40,079 nucleotides of DNA from Gammaproteobacteria bacterium (GCA_029287435.1 JARFRD010000025.1:1-40079), one strand, 5' to 3'. Shown: positions 24,599 to 32,603, counted from the stretch's first letter. The notes: generated by a model not told the origin, from the letters alone. A program made the numbers and translations.

Positions 24599-24607
24599 AG
24601 TATATCA
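24599..24607 (-). promoter_or_regulatory. Candidate extended -10 promoter of argH
   Basis: On the minus strand TGATATACT matches the extended -10 pattern TGnTATAAT at eight of nine positions including the spacer. No good -35 box is seen, which extended -10 promoters can tolerate. A start about seven bases downstream would leave only a few untranslated bases before the argH ATG, and no Shine-Dalgarno sequence is visible there. Confidence 0.4.
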
Positions 24608-24650
24608 GAACAAAACTTGCAATCCGGGCTTGCTCGTCTATTTGTTATGA

Positions 24651-25703
24651 ATGGACAGTACTTCTGGCGATAACAGGCAGAACCTTATTGATACCGGTTT
24701 TTTGCCGGACTTTTGTGATGTACGCGTGATCTTCATGCTGGTGCTGATCGTCGAGCTGGTGGCGATCGTGCTGGCCATGACTATCCCGTCTTCTACTGAA
24801 GAAATCTGGGACAACCTCGCCTTTATCTCAATGATGATGCAGTGGATTGCCTTGCTAAACGCTGCAGCATTATGCGCCAGCCGCAAATGGATGAACCGGC
24901 TCGGTGGTGCGCTCACCATGATCGCAAGTTTCTGCCTGATGATGTCAGTCAGCCTGGTATTCAGCCTGATCATGCTGAAACTGAACACCTGGATGGGACT
25001 GGATGAAGTCACTTCACCGTTGGGTGAAACTTTTCTGTTACGTATGATGGTGATCAGCGCAGCCATCTATGCTGTCGTGTTGCGCTATTTTTATATCCAG
25101 CAACAATGGAAACTGAACCTGAACGCGCAATCGAAAGCCGAGGTACAGGCACTCAAGGCACGTATACGTCCGCACTTCCTGTTTAACAGCATGAATACCA
25201 TCGCCAGCCTGATTTCCTTCAAGCCCGTTGAAGCGGAAAAAGCCATCGAAGACCTGGCTGATCTGTTCCGTGCCAGCCTCCGCGAGCAGAACATTCATAC
25301 CCTGAAAGATGAAATAGAGCTCACGCGCAGCTATCTCGATATCGAAAAACTCAGGCTGGATGACCGGCTTCAGATCAGCTGGGATATCGATAATTCGCAA
25401 TTTGATGCAGAAATTCCGGCATTATCCCTGCAACCTCTCGCAGAAAACGCTATATATCATGGTATAGAACCGTTGCCTGATGGTGGAACCATCCATATAT
25501 CGGCAAAACGGCAAGGTGACAGCCTGATAATCGCAGTCAGTAATCCAGCACCGGATGACGAAGCTGCGCATACCAGCGGTAACCAGATGGCCCAGGAAAA
25601 CATACGACAGCGCTTGAAGCTCGTCTATGGAAGCAGGGCCGGATTCAACATAAATGCAACCAAACAAAATTACACCGTAACACTGGAAATACCGGTCACG
25701 TAA
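24651..25703 (+). CDS. algZ: LytS/AlgZ-type sensor histidine kinase
   Basis: A 350-residue membrane sensor of the His_kinase (LytS-like) family. Four hydrophobic segments fill the first 150 residues, corresponding to the membrane sensor, then a short coil leads to the phosphoacceptor region RIRPHFLFNSMNTIASLI with His175. The ATP-binding half has PLAENAIYHGIEPLPDGG (N box) and a GSRAGF segment near the end. It is paired with an AlgR-like regulator two bases downstream. In Pseudomonas the same pair (AlgZ/FimS-AlgR) controls alginate and type IV pili; targets here are unknown. The symbol is given by synteny and similarity. Confidence 0.88.
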   Translation: MDSTSGDNRQNLIDTGFLPDFCDVRVIFMLVLIVELVAIVLAMTIPSSTEEIWDNLAFISMMMQWIALLNAAALCASRKWMNRLGGALTMIASFCLMMSVSLVFSLIMLKLNTWMGLDEVTSPLGETFLLRMMVISAAIYAVVLRYFYIQQQWKLNLNAQSKAEVQALKARIRPHFLFNSMNTIASLISFKPVEAEKAIEDLADLFRASLREQNIHTLKDEIELTRSYLDIEKLRLDDRLQISWDIDNSQFDAEIPALSLQPLAENAIYHGIEPLPDGGTIHISAKRQGDSLIIAVSNPAPDDEAAHTSGNQMAQENIRQRLKLVYGSRAGFNINATKQNYTVTLEIPVT

Positions 25704-25705
25704 TT

Positions 25706-26440
25706 ATGAATGTATTGATTGTTGATGATGAACAGCTGGCGAGGCAGCGCCTGCGTCAAATGTTAAGCGGCATGGGAGAGCAGGTTGTCGGGGAGGCGGC
25801 TAACGGCGAGCAGGCTTTATTACAATCACAGAATGCCAATCCAGACCTGGTATTAATGGACATACGTATGCCGGGCATGGATGGTCTCGAAGCTGCGGGC
25901 TATATCAACCAGATTGATAATCCACCAGCGATTATTTTCACCACGGCCTATAGCGATCATGCGCTCAAGGCGTTTGAAACCCATGCCGTTGATTACCTGC
26001 TCAAGCCCATCAAGCAGGAACGGCTGGCCGATGCAATCAATGCCGCAAAGCGGCTGACCCGCGCCCAGATCGAGCGCCTGCGTACCGATGATGACGATGA
26101 ATCACGCAGCAAGATCTGTGTAAAAAGTCGTGGCTCACTCGAACTGATTCCGATTGAAGACATCATCTATTTCAAGGCAGATCAGAAATATGTCACGCTA
26201 CGTACGGATGATCACGAATACCTTATTGAAGAGTCGCTGAAAGCACTGGAGCAGGAATTCGGTCAGCGTTTTATTCGTATCCATCGAAATGCGCTGGTTG
26301 CAGAACACCAGATAAACGGTTTATCCAAGAACGAAGCCGGTCACCAGTGTATCCGGCTGAATGACACGGATGACCTGCTGGAAATCAGCCGTCGCCACCT
26401 GCCATCGATACGCAAGAAACTGAAAAACATGGGGGGCTAA
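25706..26440 (+). CDS. algR: AlgR-type LytTR response regulator
   Basis: A 244-residue regulator with an N-terminal receiver (acidic pocket VDDEQ, phosphorylated Asp52 in VLMDIRMPGMDG, conserved TTAYSDHALKAF and DYLLKPI) and a C-terminal LytTR DNA-binding domain (SRGSLELIPIEDIIYFKADQ, FIRIHRNALV, ISRRHLP). It follows the kinase with two bases between stop and start, so they form an operon. In Pseudomonas algR is followed by hemC-hemD; here a reverse-strand thioredoxin-like gene intervenes and hemC is absent. Confidence 0.92.
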   Translation: MNVLIVDDEQLARQRLRQMLSGMGEQVVGEAANGEQALLQSQNANPDLVLMDIRMPGMDGLEAAGYINQIDNPPAIIFTTAYSDHALKAFETHAVDYLLKPIKQERLADAINAAKRLTRAQIERLRTDDDDESRSKICVKSRGSLELIPIEDIIYFKADQKYVTLRTDDHEYLIEESLKALEQEFGQRFIRIHRNALVAEHQINGLSKNEAGHQCIRLNDTDDLLEISRRHLPSIRKKLKNMGG

Positions 26441-26464
26441 CCAGCACCCAACTCTTATCACTGG

Positions 26465-26974
26465 CTAGTTCGAATGAGCTGGAGCCTCGCTGATAGCTTC
26501 TTCGATTGCCTTGTCGACAGCTTCGGCAACGTAATCCAGTACCGTAATACCAACCACGCGCTGGCTGATTTCGCGTCCCTCAGCATCAAAGAATACCAGG
26601 GTCGGATATAAATCCACGCCATATTTACGGCTGAATTCAGCCGTCTTATAGCGCTTGCCATCAAAGCCGATGACATCCGAATAAGTATCTATCTGCAGTT
26701 TCCTGATGATGATCGCATCGCTGTATTTATCACTGCGTATCAGGGGCTCAAGAATCTCTACTTCCAGGGCCTCACAATAGGCACACCATGGTGTGCTGAA
26801 CTCAACCATGATGGGTTTGCCGGCCTGCTTCATCTCCTGTTCAAAGTTGAGCACAGCGGCTATCAGTGATGTGCGCTCCTCGTCGTCCTCGTACTGGTAA
26901 ACAACGCCTGAGGCCGCAACCGGGTTGCAACATATCCATAGAAACAAAAGGGTAGTGGGGCGAATCACGATCAT
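26465..26974 (-). CDS. Periplasmic thioredoxin-like protein
   Basis: From the ATG at 26974 the protein has 169 residues: a signal peptide (IRPTTLLFLWIC, cleavage near PVAAS) and a thioredoxin fold with the redox motif WCAYC (Cys64 and Cys67) in VEFSTPWCAYCEALE, then the cis-proline segment VDLYPTLVFFDAEG. This looks like a SoxW/DsbE-like or thioredoxin-family reductant facing the periplasm. An earlier in-frame TTG at 27079 would put non-signal sequence before the hydrophobic run and was rejected. It lies on the opposite strand between algR and hemD, in the place where hemC stands in related clusters. The partner protein is unknown. Confidence 0.88.
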   Translation of the reverse strand: MIVIRPTTLLFLWICCNPVAASGVVYQYEDDEERTSLIAAVLNFEQEMKQAGKPIMVEFSTPWCAYCEALEVEILEPLIRSDKYSDAIIIRKLQIDTYSDVIGFDGKRYKTAEFSRKYGVDLYPTLVFFDAEGREISQRVVGITVLDYVAEAVDKAIEEAISEAPAHSN

Positions 26975-27080
26975 AGGTGTCTGACTATTGCACAGGCTCG
27001 GATTGAAATACAATAGCTCAAACCCACAGCCAATAACAATCGACCAAATGTGTCTATCGCGGCGGCTGTTGCAAAACAAC

Positions 27081-27089
27081 TGGTATAAA
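27081..27089 (+). promoter_or_regulatory. Candidate extended -10 element upstream of hemD
   Basis: TGGTATAAA fits TGnTATAAT closely. A transcript from it would begin near 27096, after the CTG at 27091 and before the ATA at 27109, which bears on which unusual hemD start is used. No convincing -35 box was found. Confidence 0.35.
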
Positions 27090-27090
27090 A

Positions 27091-27849
27091 CTGGATACTC
27101 TCACCAACATAAAAGTCCTGGTTACACGCCCCAGGCAACGCGCCTCTAAGCTGTGTGCTCTTATTGAGCAGGCGGGCGGCACGGCTTTGTCTTTTGCAGC
27201 CATAGAAATTACCGCACCCGATGACATCAGCAGTCGTGACTATATTATTGAACACCTGCGCGAGTTTGACCTCGCCATCTTTATCAGCCCCACGGCCGTC
27301 GAGGAAAGCTGCAAGACGATCACCCGGTTTCCCGCTGCATTAAAGCTGGTTGCTATTGGTAGCAAAACGGCTCGGGCTATAGAAGACTGCGGTTATAACG
27401 CGGACATCGTTGCCGATGGCCATGATTCCGATTCACTGTTGCAGCATGAACAGTTACATAGCGATGCTATCGCAGGCAAGCGCATCGTAATATTTCGTGG
27501 TGTTGGCGGTCGTGAGCTACTGGCTGATGTCCTGGGTGAGCGCGGCGCCAGTGTTAGATACGCCGAAATGTACCAGCGCTCCAGGCCGGTCTGCGTAGAT
27601 GAGTTCAACCAGCTGCTAGAACAGGCGGACATCCTTACCGTTAGCAGTAATGAAGGTCTGCAAAACCTGTATGACCTGGCTGCGGATAAAAAAGCCCTGA
27701 CCCGACTGCCCGTGGTCGTCCCAGGTGAGCGGGCCCGGGTGCTCGCACAGGCGCTGGGTTTTGACGAAATCAGGGTTGCAGACAACGCCACAGACGAAGC
27801 CTGCCTAAATGCGATAAAATACTGGCGTTCACAAATGGGTGAAAAATGA
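27091..27849 (+). CDS. hemD: Uroporphyrinogen-III synthase HemD with non-standard start
   Basis: HemD closes and inverts ring D of hydroxymethylbilane to give uroporphyrinogen III. Conserved parts are VLVTRPRQRA at the N terminus, ALSFAAIEITAPDD, FDLAIFISPTAVEE, VAIGSKTARAIED, VIFRGVGGRELLADVLGERG and TVSSNEGLQNLYDLA. The conserved N-terminal strand lies upstream of the first standard start (TTG 27187), yet between the stop at 27034-27036 and that TTG there is no ATG, GTG or TTG in frame. Plausible starts are CTG 27091 (252 residues, used here) or ATA 27109 (246 residues, product beginning (M)KVLVTRPR). Its stop overlaps hemY by four bases. hemC is not upstream. Confidence 0.88.
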   Translation: MDTLTNIKVLVTRPRQRASKLCALIEQAGGTALSFAAIEITAPDDISSRDYIIEHLREFDLAIFISPTAVEESCKTITRFPAALKLVAIGSKTARAIEDCGYNADIVADGHDSDSLLQHEQLHSDAIAGKRIVIFRGVGGRELLADVLGERGASVRYAEMYQRSRPVCVDEFNQLLEQADILTVSSNEGLQNLYDLAADKKALTRLPVVVPGERARVLAQALGFDEIRVADNATDEACLNAIKYWRSQMGEK

Positions 27850-29105
27850 TGAAAAGACTCGTATTTATACTGTTATCTGCAGCGATCATTGCTGGCGGTG
27901 CTGCCATGTACATGAAACAGGATGTCGGCAACATGCAGGTCAGCTTCGCTGAATATCAATACCAGGCCACGCTGCTTGAAGTCGGCATCGGCTTACTGGG
28001 CATACTGTTTGCATACCTGTTGTTGTCATACACCTTTAACCTGTTGAAGAAAGTTACGTCGCTGTTTGGTGAAAAGCGCCACCAGCGCCTCGCCGAAAGG
28101 GCCCGTCACTCACTGGAGCAGGGTCTGATTGAGCTGTCTGAAGGCCGCTTTGCCAAGGCCGAAAAAATCCTGCTGCAGAAAGTTGAGCATAATGAAAATG
28201 CCCTGTTGACCTACCTGGCTGCAGCACGTGCCGCACAATACCAGGGTGCTCACGATCGCCGTGATGACTACCTGAGACAGGCACACAAAAGTAACCCGGA
28301 AGCCGATATTGCTATCGGCCTGACCCAGGCCGAGCTACAACTTGAACATCAGCAGTTTGAACAGGCTTTAGCAACGCTGAACCGTCTCAACGAACTATCA
28401 CCCTTGCATTCATATGTACTTAAACTGCTGGCAAAAGCGCACCATAAGCTTTCCGACTGGGACAGCTTGCGTGAACTCATGCCGGAATTACATAAAACAA
28501 ACGCCATGTCTGATGAAAAATTGCTATCGCTGGAGATCGATACCTGGTGTGGCCTGATCAGCGACCGGAGTCGAATTAACGACATCAGCGCCATGACCCA
28601 GCTGTGGGATGAAGTACCTCGCAATATCAGGGAGCTGCCCGAGGTAGTGGAATATTACGCATCAGAACTGGTTAGTGTGCAAGCCTCGGGCGAGGCGGAA
28701 CAGGTATTGCGTGATTACCTGAATAACAACTGGCAGGAATCAACCATCGTGCTGTACTCCGAACTCGATATTCTTGCTACCGAGTCACAGTTACTGAATG
28801 TTGAAGCCTGGCTAGAGGATCACCAGCATAATGCGTACCTGTTGCTTGCCCTGGGCAAGATGTGCGCACGCATGAGCCTCTGGGGTAAGGCCAGAAGTTA
28901 CCTTGAAGCCAGTCTTTCAGTACAGCCGATGCCGGTTACTTTTTTAAAGCTGGCTGAATTGCTCGAAGATCACATGAATGAAAAAATACTGGCACAGGAT
29001 TATTATCGACAGGGTTTGCACATGCTGTCAGGTGATTATGGCGAGCACACATTGGCTAATGATTTCGAACGTGTGGTGCAGACACCCGAGTTAAAGATCA
29101 TTTAA
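27846..29105 (+). CDS. hemY: HemY, membrane TPR protein of the heme cluster
   Basis: A 419-residue inner-membrane protein with two N-terminal membrane segments (LVFILLSAAIIAGGAAMYM and a GIGLLGILFAYLLLSYTF region) followed by helical TPR-like repeats (for example RFAKAEKILLQKVEHNENAL and YLEASLSVQPMPVTFLKLAE). This is the proteobacterial HemY, not the Bacillus oxidase of the same name; its role near porphyrin synthesis is unclear. It overlaps hemD by four bases. hemX, which normally sits between hemD and hemY, is absent. The last 15 bases overlap the convergent MOSC gene. Confidence 0.93.
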   Translation: MMKRLVFILLSAAIIAGGAAMYMKQDVGNMQVSFAEYQYQATLLEVGIGLLGILFAYLLLSYTFNLLKKVTSLFGEKRHQRLAERARHSLEQGLIELSEGRFAKAEKILLQKVEHNENALLTYLAAARAAQYQGAHDRRDDYLRQAHKSNPEADIAIGLTQAELQLEHQQFEQALATLNRLNELSPLHSYVLKLLAKAHHKLSDWDSLRELMPELHKTNAMSDEKLLSLEIDTWCGLISDRSRINDISAMTQLWDEVPRNIRELPEVVEYYASELVSVQASGEAEQVLRDYLNNNWQESTIVLYSELDILATESQLLNVEAWLEDHQHNAYLLLALGKMCARMSLWGKARSYLEASLSVQPMPVTFLKLAELLEDHMNEKILAQDYYRQGLHMLSGDYGEHTLANDFERVVQTPELKII

Positions 29106-29612
29106 CATCACGACGCGATCACCCGCGCAATTACCCACGCTATCACCCAGGGCAATCCAGCCACCCTGAATAATTCTGGCTGTAATACCACCATGCCCCC
29201 GCATCGCGTTGTAACCGCCTTGACCCAGTATTTCTTCCATGCGCGAGCACGGATGGCAGACCCCTGTCATCTCGAACAACGCCTCACCAATACAAAAACG
29301 TTTACCCTTGAGTGCCAGTAAATTGATACCGCTGACCATGATATTACGTCGCAACTCATGAGGCATTACTGCGTGCTTATTTAGTACTGATGCGATAACA
29401 CCAAGGTGTTCCGCCTGAACCAGGGTCACGCTACGGTTACCGCTGCGTCCGGCATAATGATCGCCTTCAAGCCCTTTACCTTCAATCGCCAGCGCCTTAT
29501 CAACAATAACCATATCCGCTCTTTTGTGCGGACGCAGCCCGATCCATTCAACCTTGCCGTGTTGTGGCAAGTTGTTTGTCAGCTGCTGAATCGTTGCTTT
29601 GGTGTCGGACAT
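29091..29612 (-). CDS. MOSC domain protein
   Basis: A 173-residue single-domain MOSC protein. The family carries molybdenum-cofactor-linked sulfur chemistry; the conserved cysteine region is FEMTGVCHPCSRMEEIL (Cys119 and Cys122). GLEGDHYAGRSGNRSVTL and the MRGHGGITARIIQGG segment are further MOSC hallmarks. Stand-alone MOSC proteins such as YiiM act in reduction of hydroxylated bases and amines, often with a ferredoxin-type reductase. Here such a reductase gene lies directly upstream (20 bases between stop and start), which fits that idea. No Shine-Dalgarno sequence is seen, and the start codon lies in a hairpin. The 3' end overlaps hemY. Confidence 0.92.
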   Translation of the reverse strand: MSDTKATIQQLTNNLPQHGKVEWIGLRPHKRADMVIVDKALAIEGKGLEGDHYAGRSGNRSVTLVQAEHLGVIASVLNKHAVMPHELRRNIMVSGINLLALKGKRFCIGEALFEMTGVCHPCSRMEEILGQGGYNAMRGHGGITARIIQGGWIALGDSVGNCAGDRVVMLNDL

Positions 29613-29633
29613 GATTTGTCACAGACAAATCAT
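29611..29633 (-). promoter_or_regulatory. Hairpin spanning reductase stop and MOSC start
   Basis: Ten perfectly paired bases (ATGATTTGTC and GACAAATCAT) around a three-base loop. On the minus-strand mRNA it begins at the last base of the reductase stop codon and ends within the MOSC ATG. No ribosome site is otherwise available, so ribosomes finishing the reductase could open the stem and re-initiate. The coupling role is inferred. Confidence 0.6.
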
Positions 29634-30679
29634 CAGGACCGGGGTTTGGTGATACCCATGGCTTTGAGGGCATCATCCGAATACTCAAATGAATCCGAGA
29701 AGATCTGGGTTTCCGGCAGGCCATGCGCATAGAAGGCATCCATGCCCGCCTTGATCATGGGTGGCGGCCCACTCATGTAGACATCGTATCCCGAAAGCTC
29801 AGGGTAGGCTGTAACAATGGCCTCATGTACAAAGCCGGTTTCACCCTGCCAGTCGTCACCTTCGTCGGGATCTGACAGTACCGGGGTGTACTTGAGATTA
29901 TCGTGTTGCTGCAACCAGTCATTTACCATGTTATCCATGTACAGGTCTTTAAGTGCACGAACACCACAAAATAAATGGATCGGCCTTTCGATGCCAACCT
30001 GGAAAGCATGTTCCAGCATACCTTTGAGTGGTGCAAATCCGGTACCGCCACCAACCAGAATAATCGGTCGATCGCTATCCTCACGCAGGTAAAAACTACC
30101 GAGCGGGCCTTCAAGTCGCAGCAGCTCTTTCACCTTCATACCGTTGAATACATAATCGCCAAACTGGCCATCAGGCACGTGGCGTATATGGAGTTCGATG
30201 TAACGATCATCATGGGGTGCATTCGCGATAGAAAAAGCACGGCGCTTGCCGTCTTTTAACAGGAATTCGATATACTGGCCCGCAAGAAACTGCAGGCGTT
30301 CTGTTTCTGGCAGTTTGAGTTCAAGCTTCATGATGTCATGTGCGAGCAACTCCATTGCCTCTACCCGGCAGGGCAGTGTCTTGATCTCGATATCCTGACC
30401 ACTGGTAATCTCGCGCACCTTGATTTCGAGATCGCTCTTGGGCCGTGCCTGGCAAAAAAGGGTCTTGCCCTGCTTATATTCATCCAGCGCCATACTTCTC
30501 AACTCATCAGCATACCCAATATCACCGCTAATCAGCTCGCCTGCGCATTTACCGCAGGCGCCATTGCGGCAACCGTAAGGCAAGCCGATACCCTGGCGTA
30601 AAGCTGCCTCGAGCACGGACTCGCCATTTTCAACTGTAAAAGTATGACCTGTGGCCGGTACGGTCACTTTGAAACTCAT
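29633..30679 (-). CDS. 2Fe-2S ferredoxin / FAD-NAD(P)H oxidoreductase
   Basis: A 348-residue fusion of an N-terminal plant-type ferredoxin and a C-terminal ferredoxin-NADP reductase module. The cluster cysteines are Cys37, Cys42, Cys45 and Cys76 (GCRNGACGKCAGEL and LFCQARP). The flavin part has RAFSIANAPHD and the NAD(P) part has ILVGGGTGFAPLKGML and GVRALKDLYMD, ending in YMSGPPPMIKAGMDAF. This is the family annotated as CDP-6-deoxy-glucoseen reductase or phenol hydroxylase P5-like reductase. The electron acceptor is unknown; the following MOSC gene makes it a candidate partner. It diverges from the glutaredoxin gene with a palindrome between them. Confidence 0.93.
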   Translation of the reverse strand: MSFKVTVPATGHTFTVENGESVLEAALRQGIGLPYGCRNGACGKCAGELISGDIGYADELRSMALDEYKQGKTLFCQARPKSDLEIKVREITSGQDIEIKTLPCRVEAMELLAHDIMKLELKLPETERLQFLAGQYIEFLLKDGKRRAFSIANAPHDDRYIELHIRHVPDGQFGDYVFNGMKVKELLRLEGPLGSFYLREDSDRPIILVGGGTGFAPLKGMLEHAFQVGIERPIHLFCGVRALKDLYMDNMVNDWLQQHDNLKYTPVLSDPDEGDDWQGETGFVHEAIVTAYPELSGYDVYMSGPPPMIKAGMDAFYAHGLPETQIFSDSFEYSDDALKAMGITKPRS

Positions 30680-30720
30680 GTAAAATCTTCCACTTGATAC
30701 AGCTTCTCATTTTCACATAA

Positions 30721-30735
30721 TCTAATTTCATTAGA
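30721..30735. promoter_or_regulatory. Perfect 15-base palindrome between divergent genes
   Basis: TCTAAT TTC ATTAGA: two perfect six-base arms around TTC, placed 41 bases before the reductase start and 37 bases before the glutaredoxin start. The size and position suit an operator for a dimeric regulator acting on both genes, but one A/T-rich palindrome of this length may also occur by chance. Confidence 0.3.
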
Positions 30736-30772
30736 AACAACCTTTTAGTGATGCATTAAGCACAAAATAACC

Positions 30773-31027
30773 ATGGCAAGAGTAAAAGTATTCAGCACCG
30801 CTATCTGTCCAATCTGTGACAAAACCAAATCCCTGTTAACCAGGTGGCGCATTCCCTATGAGGAAGCGCGCGTAGATACCGACATGTCGGCAAGACGTGA
30901 ATTTACCGCGGTCACCAATGGCGCCCGCACCGTGCCACAGATCACCATTGACGGTAACTGGATTGGTGGCTTTAGCGAGCTAACCGAGCTACACATGGAT
31001 GATGCGCTGGACCATTTAGTAGAATAG
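30773..31027 (+). CDS. Monocysteine-pair glutaredoxin (GrxC-like)
   Basis: An 84-residue glutaredoxin. The redox site is Cys12-Pro-Ile-Cys15 (TAICPICDK), a variant of the usual CPYC. The glutathione-binding TVPQITIDGNWIGGFSEL segment includes the cis-proline and the GG pair. It should reduce disulfides or protein-glutathione adducts in the cytoplasm. The first gene of a five-gene plus-strand run; 25 bases separate it from the YdiY-like gene. It is divergent from the ferredoxin reductase. Confidence 0.93.
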   Translation: MARVKVFSTAICPICDKTKSLLTRWRIPYEEARVDTDMSARREFTAVTNGARTVPQITIDGNWIGGFSELTELHMDDALDHLVE

Positions 31028-31052
31028 ACTTATCCAGACCGCATCAATAATA

Positions 31053-32204
31053 ATGATTCAAACCATGCGTCCTGTTGTTTCTATCGCTTTATTCATCTTC
31101 AGTTTATATCTACTTCCTGTTTACAGTGTTCGGGCAGAAGATACGCCACCAGACAACAGCGACAAAGCTACTGAAGAATACACCGAGAATATTTTTACCT
31201 GGGAAAAATCGAAACCTATGGTTACTGATTTTGACTGGGTGCAGCTGGTTTCAGGCGAATGGCTCAAAGGTGAGATCAAGGGACTTTACAAGGATAGTCT
31301 GGAATTCGATAGCGACAAACTGGATCTGTTAACCCTGGACTGGGAAGATGTTAAATATGTCGAAACCCACATTCCAGGGGCCGCCTATATCGAATACTAC
31401 GGCAGGGTTTACGGTTATTTCGTCATCGACCAGAATAAAATTAAAGTCATCAATGGTGATAATGTGCAGGAATTTGATCGTTCAAGGCTGGTTAATTTCA
31501 TAACCGGTGGTGAACAGGAAAAGGACTACTGGTCAGCAAAATTAACACTGGGTCTTAACATTCGTAGCGGTAATACCGACCAGGTTGATTACAATGCAAA
31601 GGCAAACGTGCGGCGGCAGACTTCGTTCTCCCGATTTATTTTAGATTACATCGGTAATATCTCACAAACGTCAGATATAGAAACCAGTAATAATCATCGT
31701 TTAAGCGGTACACACGATATTTATAAAACCCGCCGTTTTTTCTGGCGCCCCATCTTCGGTGAATATTTTCGCGATCCCTTTCAGAATATAGATTCGAAAA
31801 TCACGGTTGGTCTTGGTCTTGGTTATACCCTGGTTGATACCAAGCGGGTCGAATGGGACGTAGCGGGTGGCCCTGGTTACATGGAAACACGATTCGTGAC
31901 TGTAGAGGCCGGCGAAAACATCAAGGAAACCACGGCAGTAGTTGTTGTCGGCACGCATTACGAAGTTGAAGCAACCAGTAAGATTGACTTTATCTATGAT
32001 TACAATATTACCTGGGGCAATACGGAATCTGGCGGATACACCCATCACATGGTTGCCACATTTGAGAATGAAATAACCGGCTCTTTCGACCTGGATATAT
32101 CACTGGTGTGGGATCACATCAGTAATCCAACAGCCGGTGATGATGGTGTGATTCCTTTTGAAGATGATTACCGGTTAACTCTGGGTATCAGCTACGAATA
32201 CTGA
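31053..32204 (+). CDS. DUF481 (YdiY-like) outer-membrane protein
   Basis: A 383-residue exported protein: signal peptide ending near VRAED, a domain of about 100 residues (WVQLVSGEWLKGEIKGLYKD, typical of the N-terminal part of YdiY-type proteins), and a C-terminal DUF481 beta-barrel beginning near SAKLTLGLNIRSGNTDQVDY. Alternating aromatic and polar residues continue to the end, and the last residues LGISYEY form the usual outer-membrane closing strand. The COG to which this belongs is described as putative salt-induced outer-membrane protein. The neighbours nhaA and mscS fit that theme. The exact role is not established. Confidence 0.88.
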   Translation: MIQTMRPVVSIALFIFSLYLLPVYSVRAEDTPPDNSDKATEEYTENIFTWEKSKPMVTDFDWVQLVSGEWLKGEIKGLYKDSLEFDSDKLDLLTLDWEDVKYVETHIPGAAYIEYYGRVYGYFVIDQNKIKVINGDNVQEFDRSRLVNFITGGEQEKDYWSAKLTLGLNIRSGNTDQVDYNAKANVRRQTSFSRFILDYIGNISQTSDIETSNNHRLSGTHDIYKTRRFFWRPIFGEYFRDPFQNIDSKITVGLGLGYTLVDTKRVEWDVAGGPGYMETRFVTVEAGENIKETTAVVVVGTHYEVEATSKIDFIYDYNITWGNTESGGYTHHMVATFENEITGSFDLDISLVWDHISNPTAGDDGVIPFEDDYRLTLGISYEY

Positions 32205-32234
32205 TAAGCATTATTCATCGCTCCCGGGATTTGC

Positions 32235-32603
32235 ATGTTGTTTACGCTGGCGAATATCTTAATAGTGCTGGTTGCATTATTGCATGGCAGCTTTATTGTG
32301 CTGGAAATGTTTCTTTGGAACACGCCCGCAGGATATAAAGCTTTTCGAATTAAACCTGAATTTGCTGAAAAGACTACGGCACTGGCAGCAAACCAGGGCC
32401 TGTACAATGGTTTTCTGTTAGCCGGCTTAATCTGGGGTTTTATCCATTCCTCAGCCGGTTTTGATATCCACGTTTTCTTTTTAAGCTGCATCATTGTTGC
32501 GGGTGTTTTTGGCGCATATGCCGTCAATCGTTTAATTTTCTGGTTACAGGCATTTCCCGCAATCATTGCCTTGGTTCTGCTTTTTTTGGCACAATCAGCA
32601 TAA
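32235..32603 (+). CDS. DUF1304 small membrane protein
   Basis: A 122-residue integral membrane protein with four hydrophobic segments. The motif HGSFIVLEMFLW near the N terminus, the NQGLYNGFLLAGLIW segment, and the overall length match DUF1304, a family of unknown function. It lies 30 bases after the YdiY-like gene and 43 bases before nhaA, in the same direction, so probably in one transcript. No catalytic residues are evident. Confidence 0.9.
   Translation: MLFTLANILIVLVALLHGSFIVLEMFLWNTPAGYKAFRIKPEFAEKTTALAANQGLYNGFLLAGLIWGFIHSSAGFDIHVFFLSCIIVAGVFGAYAVNRLIFWLQAFPAIIALVLLFLAQSA

Noticed and set aside
27050-27088. 12-codon GTG-started ORF just before hemD, possible leader peptide or hemC remnant
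   Set aside because: Too short, no ribosome site, and no recognisable similarity to the HemC C terminus.
27187-27849. HemD starting at TTG 27187
   Set aside because: It would remove the conserved N-terminal VLVTRPR strand, which is open in frame upstream.
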